Positions 1 through 5,964 of a stretch of 6,201 bases of DNA are shown in pieces (position 1 is the first letter of the stretch; the number at the start of each line of letters is the position of its first letter). Under the pieces are notes generated by a model. That model searched no databases and was not told the origin of the DNA. It saw nothing but the letters and a program-made list of their open reading frames with translations. Source of the DNA: a bacterium (GTDB taxonomy: Bacteria > JALSQH01); NCBI GenBank assembly GCA_027004335.1, contig JALTID010000239.1, forward strand, positions 1 through 6,201. The letters are read 5' to 3'. The position numbers were made by a program, and so were the translations under genes.

Positions 1-1
1 A

Positions 2-358
2 ACAAGAATGACCCGGACCTCTTTAATTTCTACTCTTGATCAGCAGTATGTAACTACCGCAAAAGCTAAGGGATTGCCATTCTGGCAAATAGTTGTAGAG
101 CATGCTCTTAGAAATGCCCTGATCCCGGTGGTAACCATAATGGGTTTGCAATTTGGTGCACTGCTTTCAGGAGCTGTAATAACCGAGACCATATTCAGCT
201 GGCCCGGGATAGGAAGACTCCTGATTGAAGCTATTCAGACAAGAGATTATCCACTGGTTCAGGGGGTAGTACTTGTGATTGCACTTACCTATGTTATTGT
301 TAACACCCTTGTTGACTTTACCTACTCCTTGATTGACCCAAGAGTGAGGCTTGGCTGA
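2..358 (+). CDS. ABC transporter permease, DppB/OppB type (3' end only)
   Basis: This is the C-terminal 118 residues of an inner-membrane permease of a dipeptide/oligopeptide/nickel-family (Dpp/Opp) ABC importer. The reading frame is open from the left edge, so the gene starts outside the window; the ATG at position 8 is an internal Met. Visible hallmarks are the cytoplasmic EAA-type loop (YVTTAKAKG followed by RNALIPV), which contacts the ATPase. After it come the DppB-typical segment with [13 protein letters not shown] and the ending [11 protein letters not shown]. Two hydrophobic membrane segments flank the WPGIG region. Its TGA stop overlaps the ATG of the next permease by one base (TGATG), a translational-coupling arrangement normal for DppB-DppC pairs. 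The family carries peptides, nickel or, in many thermophiles, oligosaccharides; the linked glycosidase favours a sugar substrate here, which is inference. Family assignment is secure, substrate is not. Confidence 0.95.
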   Translation, partial: TRMTRTSLISTLDQQYVTTAKAKGLPFWQIVVEHALRNALIPVVTIMGLQFGALLSGAVITETIFSWPGIGRLLIEAIQTRDYPLVQGVVLVIALTYVIVNTLVDFTYSLIDPRVRLG

Positions 359-1164
359 TGAAAAAGCTTTTCTGGTCTGGAATTTTTTTCATTTTCATTG
401 TTCTTATTTTTGCTACTTTAGGTCCTCTTTTTTCTCCATATTCTCCTTCACACATTGATCTTTCAGCGGGTCTAAAAGGACCATCTTTCTCCCATCCGTT
501 TGGTGTTGATAAGTTAGGAAGGGATATTTTCACCCTTGTTGCTTATGGGGCAAGGGTTTCTCTTCTTGTATCAACCATTGCAGTGGGAATATCTGTTGTT
601 GTTGGCGTAGCTGCTGGAGGAATTTCAGGTTATTTTGGTGGGATAATAGATGAATTGTTTATGAGGCTGGTGGATATTCTCCTTGCCTTTCCCGGCATTC
701 TTCTGGCAATTGCCCTTGCAGCGGCCCTTGGTCCAAGTTTGGAAAATATAATAATTGCGCTATCAGCCATGGGATGGGTTGGATATGCAAGACTTGTGAG
801 AGGACAGGTCCTATCTATTAGAGAGGAGGAATATGTACTTTCAGCCAGAGCCATTGGAATGCCATGGTGGAGAATAATCCTGTTCTACATAATTCCCCAG
901 GCTCTTCCACCAGTGCTTGTGCAGATGACCTTTGGCATGGCGGGCACCATTCTCACTGAAGCGTCGCTTTCGTTTTTGGGGCTCGGCCCTCAGGATATCC
1001 CCAGCTGGGGAAGGATAATAAGCGATGGAATTGAATACCTTCAGCAGGCTCCCCACATTGCTCTTTTTCCCGGGTTTATGATAATGCTTACTGTTATGTC
1101 TTTCAATTTTATCGGGGATTGGCTGAGAGAAAAATTATCCGTTACAGGGGGTGAAGAAATATGA
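358..1164 (+). CDS. ABC transporter permease, DppC/OppC type
   Basis: This is a complete 268-aa partner permease that forms the heterodimeric membrane channel with the upstream DppB-type protein. An N-terminal membrane anchor spans about residues 5-27. It is followed by the DppC signature HPFGVDKLGRD at 46-56 and YGARVSLLV at 63-71. Several membrane segments follow, with the EAA loop at about 158-189 (YVLSARAIGMPWWR, then IIPQALPPV). The conserved EASLSFLGLG (201-210) and the C-terminal FNFIGDWLRE (249-258) are also present. Length is slightly short for the family but all blocks are there. The start is the ATG overlapping the upstream stop; GAGG at 346-349 is a modest ribosome site 8 nt away. 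The stop overlaps the GH31 start by four bases (ATGA). No ATPase or solute-binding gene is visible; they would have to lie upstream of the window or elsewhere. Confidence 0.95.
   Translation: MKKLFWSGIFFIFIVLIFATLGPLFSPYSPSHIDLSAGLKGPSFSHPFGVDKLGRDIFTLVAYGARVSLLVSTIAVGISVVVGVAAGGISGYFGGIIDELFMRLVDILLAFPGILLAIALAAALGPSLENIIIALSAMGWVGYARLVRGQVLSIREEEYVLSARAIGMPWWRIILFYIIPQALPPVLVQMTFGMAGTILTEASLSFLGLGPQDIPSWGRIISDGIEYLQQAPHIALFPGFMIMLTVMSFNFIGDWLREKLSVTGGEEI
1146..1154 (+). promoter_or_regulatory. Ribosome binding site of the GH31 gene
   Basis: AGGGGGTGA matches the anti-Shine-Dalgarno consensus AGGAGGTGA at eight of nine positions and lies 6 nt before the ATG at 1161. It sits inside the end of the upstream permease gene. 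It supports the start that gives a short, well-formed lipoprotein signal peptide. Confidence 0.8.
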
Positions 1165-3554
1165 AGAATTTTTTGGTCTTTCTTTTACTTTTCCTTTTAA
1201 GCTGCGCTCCGACGCAAAATGAAGAAAGTTTTAAAATCGTGGGAAATATTTCCCTTAATAGTGAAAATGGAGTTCTCAGGATTTTTGCAGGCGGTAGTGA
1301 AATTGCGGATATTACCGGAACAGTTGCAATTAATAAAAAAATTTATGCATATTTTTTTACAGGATACACAAAATTTGAGGAAGAGTATCTCTCTGAAGAT
1401 AAAGGGGGGCTTGTCTCCCTTTCACCACGAGTAGCTCTGTGGAAGAATGGGATAAAGGTAGAATTTTCACCCGCAGGGGGAAGTATATTAAAGGCAGAAG
1501 TATCTTCACCTAAGGGTAATAGTGTTAGATTAATTTTCAGGTGCAGAGATATAGATCACTTTTTAGGCTTTGGTGCCCAGACATATCTCACTGATCAAAA
1601 AGGGGAAGCTTTTAATATCTGGGTAAGTGAAGAAGGAATCAGAAAAATCATGGAGAGTGATACCAATCCCCTCTGGTTCGTTGTGGGTTCCAGACATACC
1701 TCTTACTACCCGCTGCCATATTTCTATGATCCTGCAGGGTTTGGTTTTCTTGTTGATACTTCCTACAGGAGTAAATTCAACCTCTGTAAAGGTGACGAGA
1801 ATCACTGGAGTGTTGAGGTGGATGCTACTACTTTTGACCTCTATTTCATAGTTGGGAAAACCCCAAAGGAGGTAATAGAGGAATACACCACGCTTACAGG
1901 TAAGCCCATATTACCACAGAGATGGTATTTTTCCCCGTGGAATGATGCAATTGGTGGGAAGGGTAATGTGGAGCAGGTGGCAAACATTCTGAGGTCAAAT
2001 GGAATACCCTCTACAGCTATCTGGACCGAGGACTGGGGAGGAGAGGCAACAAGAGATGGGGACCTGTATAGATTCGTTTATAACTGGGATGTGGGAAGGG
2101 ACCTCTATCCAGATTTTGAAACTATGGTTACATGGTTGCATAAAGAGGGGTTCCATTTTTTAGTTTACTTTAATTCTTTCCTGGATCCTAACTCACGCGT
2201 GTGGAATGAAGTACCGGGAAATTTTTTTGTTATGGGTAAAGAGGAAAAACCATATAATATTTTTCTTCCCTCTCTTACATGGGGTGGTCTGCTTGATCTT
2301 ACCAATCAGGATGCGTGGAACTGGGCAGAGGAAAAGATGTTAGATGCCATTAAGCTGGGTGTTAACGGCTGGATGGCGGATTATGGTGAGTGGTTACCCT
2401 ATGATAGTATGAGCTCAAAAGGCCCGGGGAGTTATTATCATAATCTTTATCCTCTGCTATGGCACAGCTTGAATAGAGACGTGATGGATAAGTATACGGA
2501 AAGAAAAAATTTTGTTTATTTTACCAGGTCAGGATATATTGGAGATCAGGCTCTCACACCTGTCTACTGGCCAGGGGATCAGAGTACGGATTTTTCCATT
2601 GATGATGGTTTTCCCACGGCAATTGCCGTTGGAATCAATGTAGGTTGGAGCGGAACAGTTATGTACGGGTCTGATATAGCTGGATATATGTCCATAGGGA
2701 ATCCACCTTCTGATAAGGAACTATTTCTAAGATGGACAGAATTTGGTGCTTTTTCCCCTGTGATGAGGACCCACCACGGATATCTTGCCTTTGCCAACTG
2801 GAATTTTCACAGGGATAATTACACTCTTCAGTGGTACAAATTTTACGCAATATGGCACCAGAGGCTTTTCCCCTATCTCTACAGTGAGGCGATCTCCGCG
2901 GGTGCTGAGGGTATTCCACTTATAAGACATATGTATATGGAATTCCCTGAGGATCAAAATACAATTTCTCTTCAGACTCAGTATATGCTTGGTCCATTTT
3001 TGCTGGTTGCTCCAGTGGAGGAGAGAGGAGCAGTACATAAAATAACTTATTTCCCCCGGGGCAGGTGGTACAATTTCTGGGATGGATCGGTAATAGAGTC
3101 AAAGGGTCAATGGCTTGAAGTAAATGCGCCTCTTGAGAGGATCCCTGTCTATGTAAGAGAGGGTGGAATAATAGAGTTGCTTCCCTCTGATATTGATACT
3201 ATTGAAGCCCCCCCGGGTGCTGATTCTTCAGTTGTTACCCTTGATATGAGAGATGACTGGAGGGAAGTTCATTTTTATAAAGGAAAGAACCTCACATGGA
3301 AGGACTACGAAGGGAATGTTTTTTATAATTACCTTACTGGTGTACTTGATACTAAAAGTTTAACTCTGAATTCTGAGACTCTTCCTTTATGTGAAAATAA
3401 TACACCTTCCTGTTATTTTGAAGAAAATGGTGAAATCACTATTCGTGTTAGAAGCAATGGAGAGGAGCCCGTTTTAATAAAAGATGATAGGGGCAACAAG
3501 CTAAAGATAGAAACTGCAAAAACAAGATGGTGGGAGATTAAGATTTATCAGTAA
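1161..3554 (+). CDS. Exported lipoprotein glycoside hydrolase family 31 (YihQ-like alpha-glycosidase)
   Basis: This 797-aa enzyme is predicted to hydrolyse a terminal alpha-glycoside with retention of configuration outside the cytoplasm. Residues 1-14 form a short hydrophobic signal peptide ending in the lipobox LLS-C15, with Ala at +2, so it is probably membrane anchored. An N-terminal beta-sandwich (about 25-245) carries HFLGFGAQTYL (133-143) and a following NIWVSEEG block, as in YihQ. The TIM barrel (about 250-590) holds the nucleophile D407 in GWMADYGEWLP and the predicted acid/base D473 in WPGDQSTDFSIDDG. SDIAGY (504-509) and RWTEFGAFSPVMRTH (524-538) follow, and beta domains complete the C-terminus. 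Compared from memory with E. coli YihQ, R301 and Y508 of the sulfonate pocket are kept (R304, Y509), but Q288 becomes E290 and W304 becomes Y307. Strict sulfoquinovose specificity is therefore doubtful. E. coli YihQ is cytoplasmic, unlike this one. The four-base overlap with the permease gene ties it to transport. Family is secure, substrate open. Confidence 0.93.
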   Translation: MKNFLVFLLLFLLSCAPTQNEESFKIVGNISLNSENGVLRIFAGGSEIADITGTVAINKKIYAYFFTGYTKFEEEYLSEDKGGLVSLSPRVALWKNGIKVEFSPAGGSILKAEVSSPKGNSVRLIFRCRDIDHFLGFGAQTYLTDQKGEAFNIWVSEEGIRKIMESDTNPLWFVVGSRHTSYYPLPYFYDPAGFGFLVDTSYRSKFNLCKGDENHWSVEVDATTFDLYFIVGKTPKEVIEEYTTLTGKPILPQRWYFSPWNDAIGGKGNVEQVANILRSNGIPSTAIWTEDWGGEATRDGDLYRFVYNWDVGRDLYPDFETMVTWLHKEGFHFLVYFNSFLDPNSRVWNEVPGNFFVMGKEEKPYNIFLPSLTWGGLLDLTNQDAWNWAEEKMLDAIKLGVNGWMADYGEWLPYDSMSSKGPGSYYHNLYPLLWHSLNRDVMDKYTERKNFVYFTRSGYIGDQALTPVYWPGDQSTDFSIDDGFPTAIAVGINVGWSGTVMYGSDIAGYMSIGNPPSDKELFLRWTEFGAFSPVMRTHHGYLAFANWNFHRDNYTLQWYKFYAIWHQRLFPYLYSEAISAGAEGIPLIRHMYMEFPEDQNTISLQTQYMLGPFLLVAPVEERGAVHKITYFPRGRWYNFWDGSVIESKGQWLEVNAPLERIPVYVREGGIIELLPSDIDTIEAPPGADSSVVTLDMRDDWREVHFYKGKNLTWKDYEGNVFYNYLTGVLDTKSLTLNSETLPLCENNTPSCYFEENGEITIRVRSNGEEPVLIKDDRGNKLKIETAKTRWWEIKIYQ

Positions 3555-3944
3555 CTAAAAGGATGGCAGGAGGTGTTTTTCGTATTTTTTTATATAAAAA
3601 ATACCTCTTGCAGCAAGCTCTTCAAATCTATAAATTTCCACTTTTACTTTATATATGTGATCTTTTTCTTCTGTGAGGCGGGCTGTAGCCCTGATTCTCT
3701 CTCCAATTCTTACAGGGAGAAGGAAATCTATTTCCATTTTTTCCACAAAGAGGAAATTCTCATTAACAGCAAGTGTTGCTGCATATTCTGCTGGGGCTAA
3801 AAGAAAATTGTTATTTACCATACCTCTTTCATCTACTGCCATTTCTGAAAAAGTGAAAAATTCAACCTCAGCATATCCTTTCTCAATTATTACTGGTTCC
3901 CCAACCCACTGTCGCGAAGAATGGAGTCTGACTTTTTGTTCCAT
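3555..3944 (-). CDS. Hot-dog fold thioesterase-like protein (PaaI/HP0420-like)
   Basis: This 129-aa protein has the length of a single hot-dog domain and would act in the cytoplasm on acyl-thioesters, probably acyl-CoA. DERGMVNNNFLLAPAEYAA (38-56) reads as the turn and start of the central hot-dog helix, which continues to AVNE (59-62). It is followed by the sheet segments FLFVEKMEIDFLLPVRIGERI (64-84; a conserved 'D-x-L-x-P-V-x-x-G' pattern) and the strand pair around RATARL and VKVEIYRF. This pattern recalls the Helicobacter HP0420-type and FapR-type hot-dog proteins. There is no DNA-binding extension, so it is not a full FapR regulator. Start: ATG at 3944 preceded by AGAGGT 6 nt away. It is transcribed alone on the - strand. 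Its TAG stop directly abuts the GH31 stop. Substrate cannot be read from the sequence; a binding protein without catalysis is possible. Confidence 0.75.
   Translation of the reverse strand: MEQKVRLHSSRQWVGEPVIIEKGYAEVEFFTFSEMAVDERGMVNNNFLLAPAEYAATLAVNENFLFVEKMEIDFLLPVRIGERIRATARLTEEKDHIYKVKVEIYRFEELAARGIFYIKKYEKHLLPSF
3570..3607. repeat. AT-rich inverted repeat at the convergent gene junction
   Basis: Two mutually exclusive hairpins can be drawn. One is GTATTTTTT (3582-3590) with AAAAAATAC (3596-3604), a perfect 9-bp stem with a TATAT loop. The other is GAGGTGTTTTT (3570-3580) with AAAAATACCTC (3597-3607), an 11-bp stem with one G-T pair and a 16-nt loop. It lies in the last codons of the thioesterase gene and 15 bases past the GH31 stop. 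No U-run follows on the + strand, so it is not a standard intrinsic terminator. Lys- and Tyr-rich codons in an AT-rich genome could produce it by chance. Confidence 0.35.
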
Positions 3945-3950
3945 AATTGT

Positions 3951-3956
3951 ACCTCT
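3951..3956 (-). promoter_or_regulatory. Ribosome binding site of the thioesterase gene
   Basis: AGAGGT on the - strand lies 6 nt before the ATG at 3944 and fixes that start. With the promoter predicted just upstream, transcription would begin at about 3957-3958. The ribosome site would then sit at the very 5' end of a leader of only about 13 nt. Confidence 0.7.
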
Positions 3957-3964
3957 TTGAAGAA

Positions 3965-3992
3965 ATTATATTTCATGTGGAGTTAACTTCAA
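3965..3992 (-). promoter_or_regulatory. Sigma-70-type promoter for the thioesterase gene
   Basis: On the - strand, TTGAAG (3992-3987; first four bases match TTGACA) is separated by 16 bp from a perfect TATAAT (3970-3965). It is placed directly ahead of the thioesterase ribosome site. Spacing, orientation and position all fit, and it is the best promoter in the window. Confidence 0.65.
3978..3991. promoter_or_regulatory. Imperfect 14-bp palindrome, candidate operator
   Basis: TGGAGTTAACTTCA is a palindrome with one mismatched pair (3980/3989); its core AGTTAACT is perfect. It overlaps the -35 element and spacer of the thioesterase promoter and lies close to the -35 candidate of the divergent gene. 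A repressor bound here would block the former and could influence the latter. No regulator gene is in the window, and short palindromes arise by chance, so this is only a candidate. Confidence 0.3.
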
Positions 3993-4000
3993 CCCTTCCT

Positions 4001-4028
4001 TTTTCAATTTCCCTGATTATGTTATTAT
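4001..4028 (+). promoter_or_regulatory. Possible promoter of the baeRF-rhomboid-protease operon
   Basis: TTTTCA (4001-4006; four of six to TTGACA) is followed after 16 bp by TATTAT (4023-4028; five of six to TATAAT). TATAAG at 4028-4033 is an alternative -10. Predicted transcription starts near 4035, giving a leader of about 45 nt. The elements are weak individually. The divergent gene arrangement nevertheless requires a + strand promoter somewhere in this 135-bp spacer. Confidence 0.35.
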
Positions 4029-4068
4029 ATAAGAACAGAGATAGTGATGTAATGATAAAGGATAAGTC

Positions 4069-4074
4069 GGAGGT
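4069..4074 (+). promoter_or_regulatory. Ribosome binding site of the baeRF-like gene
   Basis: GGAGGT lies 5 nt before the ATG at 4080 and is a strong Shine-Dalgarno match. It supports this start over the earlier ATGs at 4047 (followed at once by TAA) and 4052 (13 codons, different frame, no ribosome site). Confidence 0.8.
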
Positions 4075-4079
4075 ACAGT

Positions 4080-5228
4080 ATGATTGTTCTTAATGAAGAG
4101 ATTAGAAGGCTACGGCAGTTTGTTAGAAGCGAACATCCTCTAATCAATTTCTATCTTTCTATTAATCCTATCAGATTCAAGGAGAAAGAATGGAAGATAA
4201 AATTGAAGGATCTTGTTAAGGAAGCCAAAGAAAATTTGAGACTTGAGGCGAAATACCCCCGTGCAGAGATCAAGAGAATTTACAGTGACATGGATTATAT
4301 GGAAAGAGAGATAAATTCTATTGACTTTTCAGGTGCAAAGTCCATAGTGTGGTTTTACAGCAGTAGCCTGGCTCTTGATGTCCTGTTTAAAATTCCTGAA
4401 GAATTACCAAGGAATGATTTTATAACTGTTTCGGAATTACCCAACTATCTCCTCCTTGATGAGGTCATGTCCAATTTTAAGAGGTATCTCCTGATCCTTT
4501 TTGATAAAGAAAGAGTCAGGTTTCTTGAATATTTTATGAAGAAAATAAGAGAGTATATGAACATCAGAGAAAGAATTCACAGGGTCGAGGATTTTAATGA
4601 TTATGGGGCTGTTGAGAATAGGATCAAACGGCATGTGATGTACCACACATACAGGCATTTTAAAAATATAATGCTTCTTGCAAAGCAGATAATAGAGGAA
4701 GAAGAAATTGATGGTGTTATACTTGCTTCCAGTGCAAATTATCTTTCTATGTTAAACGAGAATCTTGATTATGAAATTAAAAACAGGCTCGTTAGAGAGA
4801 TAACTGGCCTTGATATAAATGCTGGGAGAGAAGAAATATTAAAGAAGATTGAGTCTATTGAAAAGGACCTGAAAAGGGAAGAGGAGGAAGAACTTTTCAG
4901 GAAATTAGAGGAGAATCTCGGTACAGATGGGAAGGCAACAGCAGGGATATCCGATTCCCTTAACGCATTGTATGAGGGTAAGGTAGAAACACTGCTTATT
5001 TCTCCATCTTTTAATGAGGAAGGATATGCATGTCCCTCATGCTATTATGTTTCTCTAAACATGGAGAAGTGTCCTTACTGCGGAAACGAAATGGAAAAGC
5101 TGAATAATGTACTAAACAAAATATATGATCTTGCCATCCTGAATAGTTCAAGGGTGAAACATATTAATTTCCTCACAGAAAAATTGGAAGAAAGGGGAGA
5201 AGTTGCTGCTTTGTTGAGATTCAGATAA
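4080..5228 (+). CDS. Bacterial eRF1-like (baeRF) protein with C-terminal zinc ribbon
   Basis: This 382-aa soluble protein has the order of elements of the bacterial archaeo-eukaryotic release-factor homologues (baeRF families, related to eRF1/Pelota/Vms1); I cannot name the subfamily with certainty. An N-terminal domain (1-120) opens with 'PLINFYLSINP' and contains SIVWFYSSSLALDVLFKIPEEL. The middle RNase H-like domain (about 122-245) has YLLILFDKERVRFLEYF, a basic helix HVMYHTYRHFKNIMLLAKQI (185-204) and IDGVILASSANYL (210-222). The C-terminal domain has the eRF1-like SLNALYEGKVETLLI (293-307) and a zinc ribbon, C318-x2-C321 and C331-x2-C334. The charged stretch 250-280 is probably helical. 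The eRF1 hydrolysis motif GGQ is absent; the corresponding region is the short loop before the basic helix. A ribosome-associated role is inferred from family only. It is first in the operon, and the rhomboid gene follows after 16 nt. Confidence 0.7.
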   Translation: MIVLNEEIRRLRQFVRSEHPLINFYLSINPIRFKEKEWKIKLKDLVKEAKENLRLEAKYPRAEIKRIYSDMDYMEREINSIDFSGAKSIVWFYSSSLALDVLFKIPEELPRNDFITVSELPNYLLLDEVMSNFKRYLLILFDKERVRFLEYFMKKIREYMNIRERIHRVEDFNDYGAVENRIKRHVMYHTYRHFKNIMLLAKQIIEEEEIDGVILASSANYLSMLNENLDYEIKNRLVREITGLDINAGREEILKKIESIEKDLKREEEEELFRKLEENLGTDGKATAGISDSLNALYEGKVETLLISPSFNEEGYACPSCYYVSLNMEKCPYCGNEMEKLNNVLNKIYDLAILNSSRVKHINFLTEKLEERGEVAALLRFR

Positions 5229-5244
5229 GGGGCTTATGGCATAG
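5227..5244 (+). promoter_or_regulatory. Unusual translation initiation region of the rhomboid gene
   Basis: AAGGGG (5227-5232) overlaps the TAA of the upstream gene and is 12 nt from the rhomboid ATG at 5245, longer than usual. Between them, in the rhomboid frame, lies a two-codon reading frame ATG-GCA-TAG (5236-5244) ending directly before the true ATG. The stop at 5242-5244 rules out an earlier start. Initiation may depend on coupling to the upstream gene. Confidence 0.4.
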
Positions 5245-5955
5245 ATGTTTCCTTTAAAAGATGATATTCCTTCGCGAACCTTTCCCTGGGTTAATTATTC
5301 AATAATTATCTTAAATTTTATTGTGTTCTTCTATGAGATTTCGCTGGGGAGTCATTTTCAGATATTTCTTGCACAATATGGTTTCGTTCCCCTTAGATTT
5401 AGTGTGGGAATAGAACGGCATCTTCCCTTTTTCACTCTCATTCTTCCAGTTTTTTATTCTATGTTTCTTCATGGAGGCTGGTTTCATATTATAGGAAATA
5501 TGTGGTTCCTCTATATTTTTGGGGACAATGTTGAGGATCGCCTGGGCCATTTTCATTACATAATTTTTTATCTTGTATCAGGTTGTATTGCCGTGTTTAC
5601 CCAGTACATAATAAATCCTTATACCAATATCCCTCTTATTGGTGCAAGTGGAGCTATTGCAGGGGTTTTAGGTGCCTACATGGTTTTTTATCCTTACGCC
5701 CGGGTGCTGACATTGCTAATAATTTTTATTTTTATTGATATTGTATATCTCCCTGCGATCCTGTATCTTTTCCTCTGGTTTTTTATACAATTTCTGTATG
5801 GAACTTCTTCAGCTCTCTACGCCTCTGCTACTCGCGGGGGAGTTGCATGGTGGGCGCATGTTGGTGGTTTTGTATTTGGTGTTATATGGGCAATTATTAT
5901 AAGATTAAGAGGTGGAAATGAAAAAGATTATCTTCATGAAATACTGCCATGGTAG
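5245..5955 (+). CDS. Rhomboid family intramembrane serine protease
   Basis: This 236-aa polytopic inner-membrane protease cleaves substrate membrane segments inside the bilayer. The N-terminus MFPLKDDIPSRTFPWVN is characteristic of a common bacterial rhomboid group and confirms the start. TM1 is at about 16-32. The L1 loop and TM2 carry HGGWFHIIGN (76-85), with H81 and N85 at the positions that form the oxyanion site in GlpG (H150, N154). The nucleophile is S135 in GASGAIAG, and the catalytic partner is H205 in WWAHVGGF. The Ser-His dyad is complete, so activity is expected. The hydrophobic stretch 155-185 provides TM5, and the last TM is about 205-220, followed by a basic tail. It lies in an operon between the baeRF-like gene and an SDH-type protease. 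Substrates are unknown. Confidence 0.95.
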   Translation: MFPLKDDIPSRTFPWVNYSIIILNFIVFFYEISLGSHFQIFLAQYGFVPLRFSVGIERHLPFFTLILPVFYSMFLHGGWFHIIGNMWFLYIFGDNVEDRLGHFHYIIFYLVSGCIAVFTQYIINPYTNIPLIGASGAIAGVLGAYMVFYPYARVLTLLIIFIFIDIVYLPAILYLFLWFFIQFLYGTSSALYASATRGGVAWWAHVGGFVFGVIWAIIIRLRGGNEKDYLHEILPW

Positions 5956-5960
5956 GAGGT
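5954..5960 (+). promoter_or_regulatory. Ribosome binding site that decides the start of the SDH-type protease gene
   Basis: AGGAGGT is a perfect core Shine-Dalgarno overlapping the rhomboid TAG stop, with 4 nt to the ATG at 5965. It argues that 5965 is a real start codon even though the encoded protein lacks the usual N-terminal part. Confidence 0.7.
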
Positions 5961-5964
5961 CAGG

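Noticed and set aside
8-10. ATG at position 8 as the start of the first gene
   Set aside because: The same frame is open to the left edge, and the family places the EAA loop well inside a protein of about 300 residues, so this is an internal Met of a partial gene.
2579-3102. Several overlapping - strand open frames inside the GH31 gene
   Set aside because: They are antisense shadows of a continuous, motif-rich GH31 coding sequence with no ribosome sites or protein-like composition of their own.
3582-3604. Hairpin GTATTTTTT/AAAAAATAC as a terminator for the GH31 operon
   Set aside because: The stem is almost all A-T, no U-run follows on the + strand, and it lies inside the thioesterase coding sequence. 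Kept only as a low-confidence repeat.
3555-3944. FapR-type fatty-acid regulator
   Set aside because: The hot-dog domain resembles the effector domain of FapR, but the protein has no N-terminal helix-turn-helix and is only one domain long.
3573-3960. Open frames on the + strand across the thioesterase gene
   Set aside because: They are antisense to a gene with its own ribosome site, promoter and hot-dog pattern; their translations are Phe/Ser/Cys-rich without recognisable motifs.
4047-4093. ATG-TAA start-stop (4047-4052) and a 13-codon frame (4052-4093) in the leader of the baeRF-like gene
   Set aside because: Neither has a ribosome binding site or a leader-peptide composition (no residue run, no attenuator hairpin). 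They look like chance in AT-rich DNA.
5649-5859. Seemingly long spacing (70 residues) between rhomboid Ser135 and His205 compared with GlpG
   Set aside because: The bacterial rhomboid group with the IPSR-type N-terminus and WWAHVGGF motif normally has a longer segment here, so it is not an insertion worth flagging.
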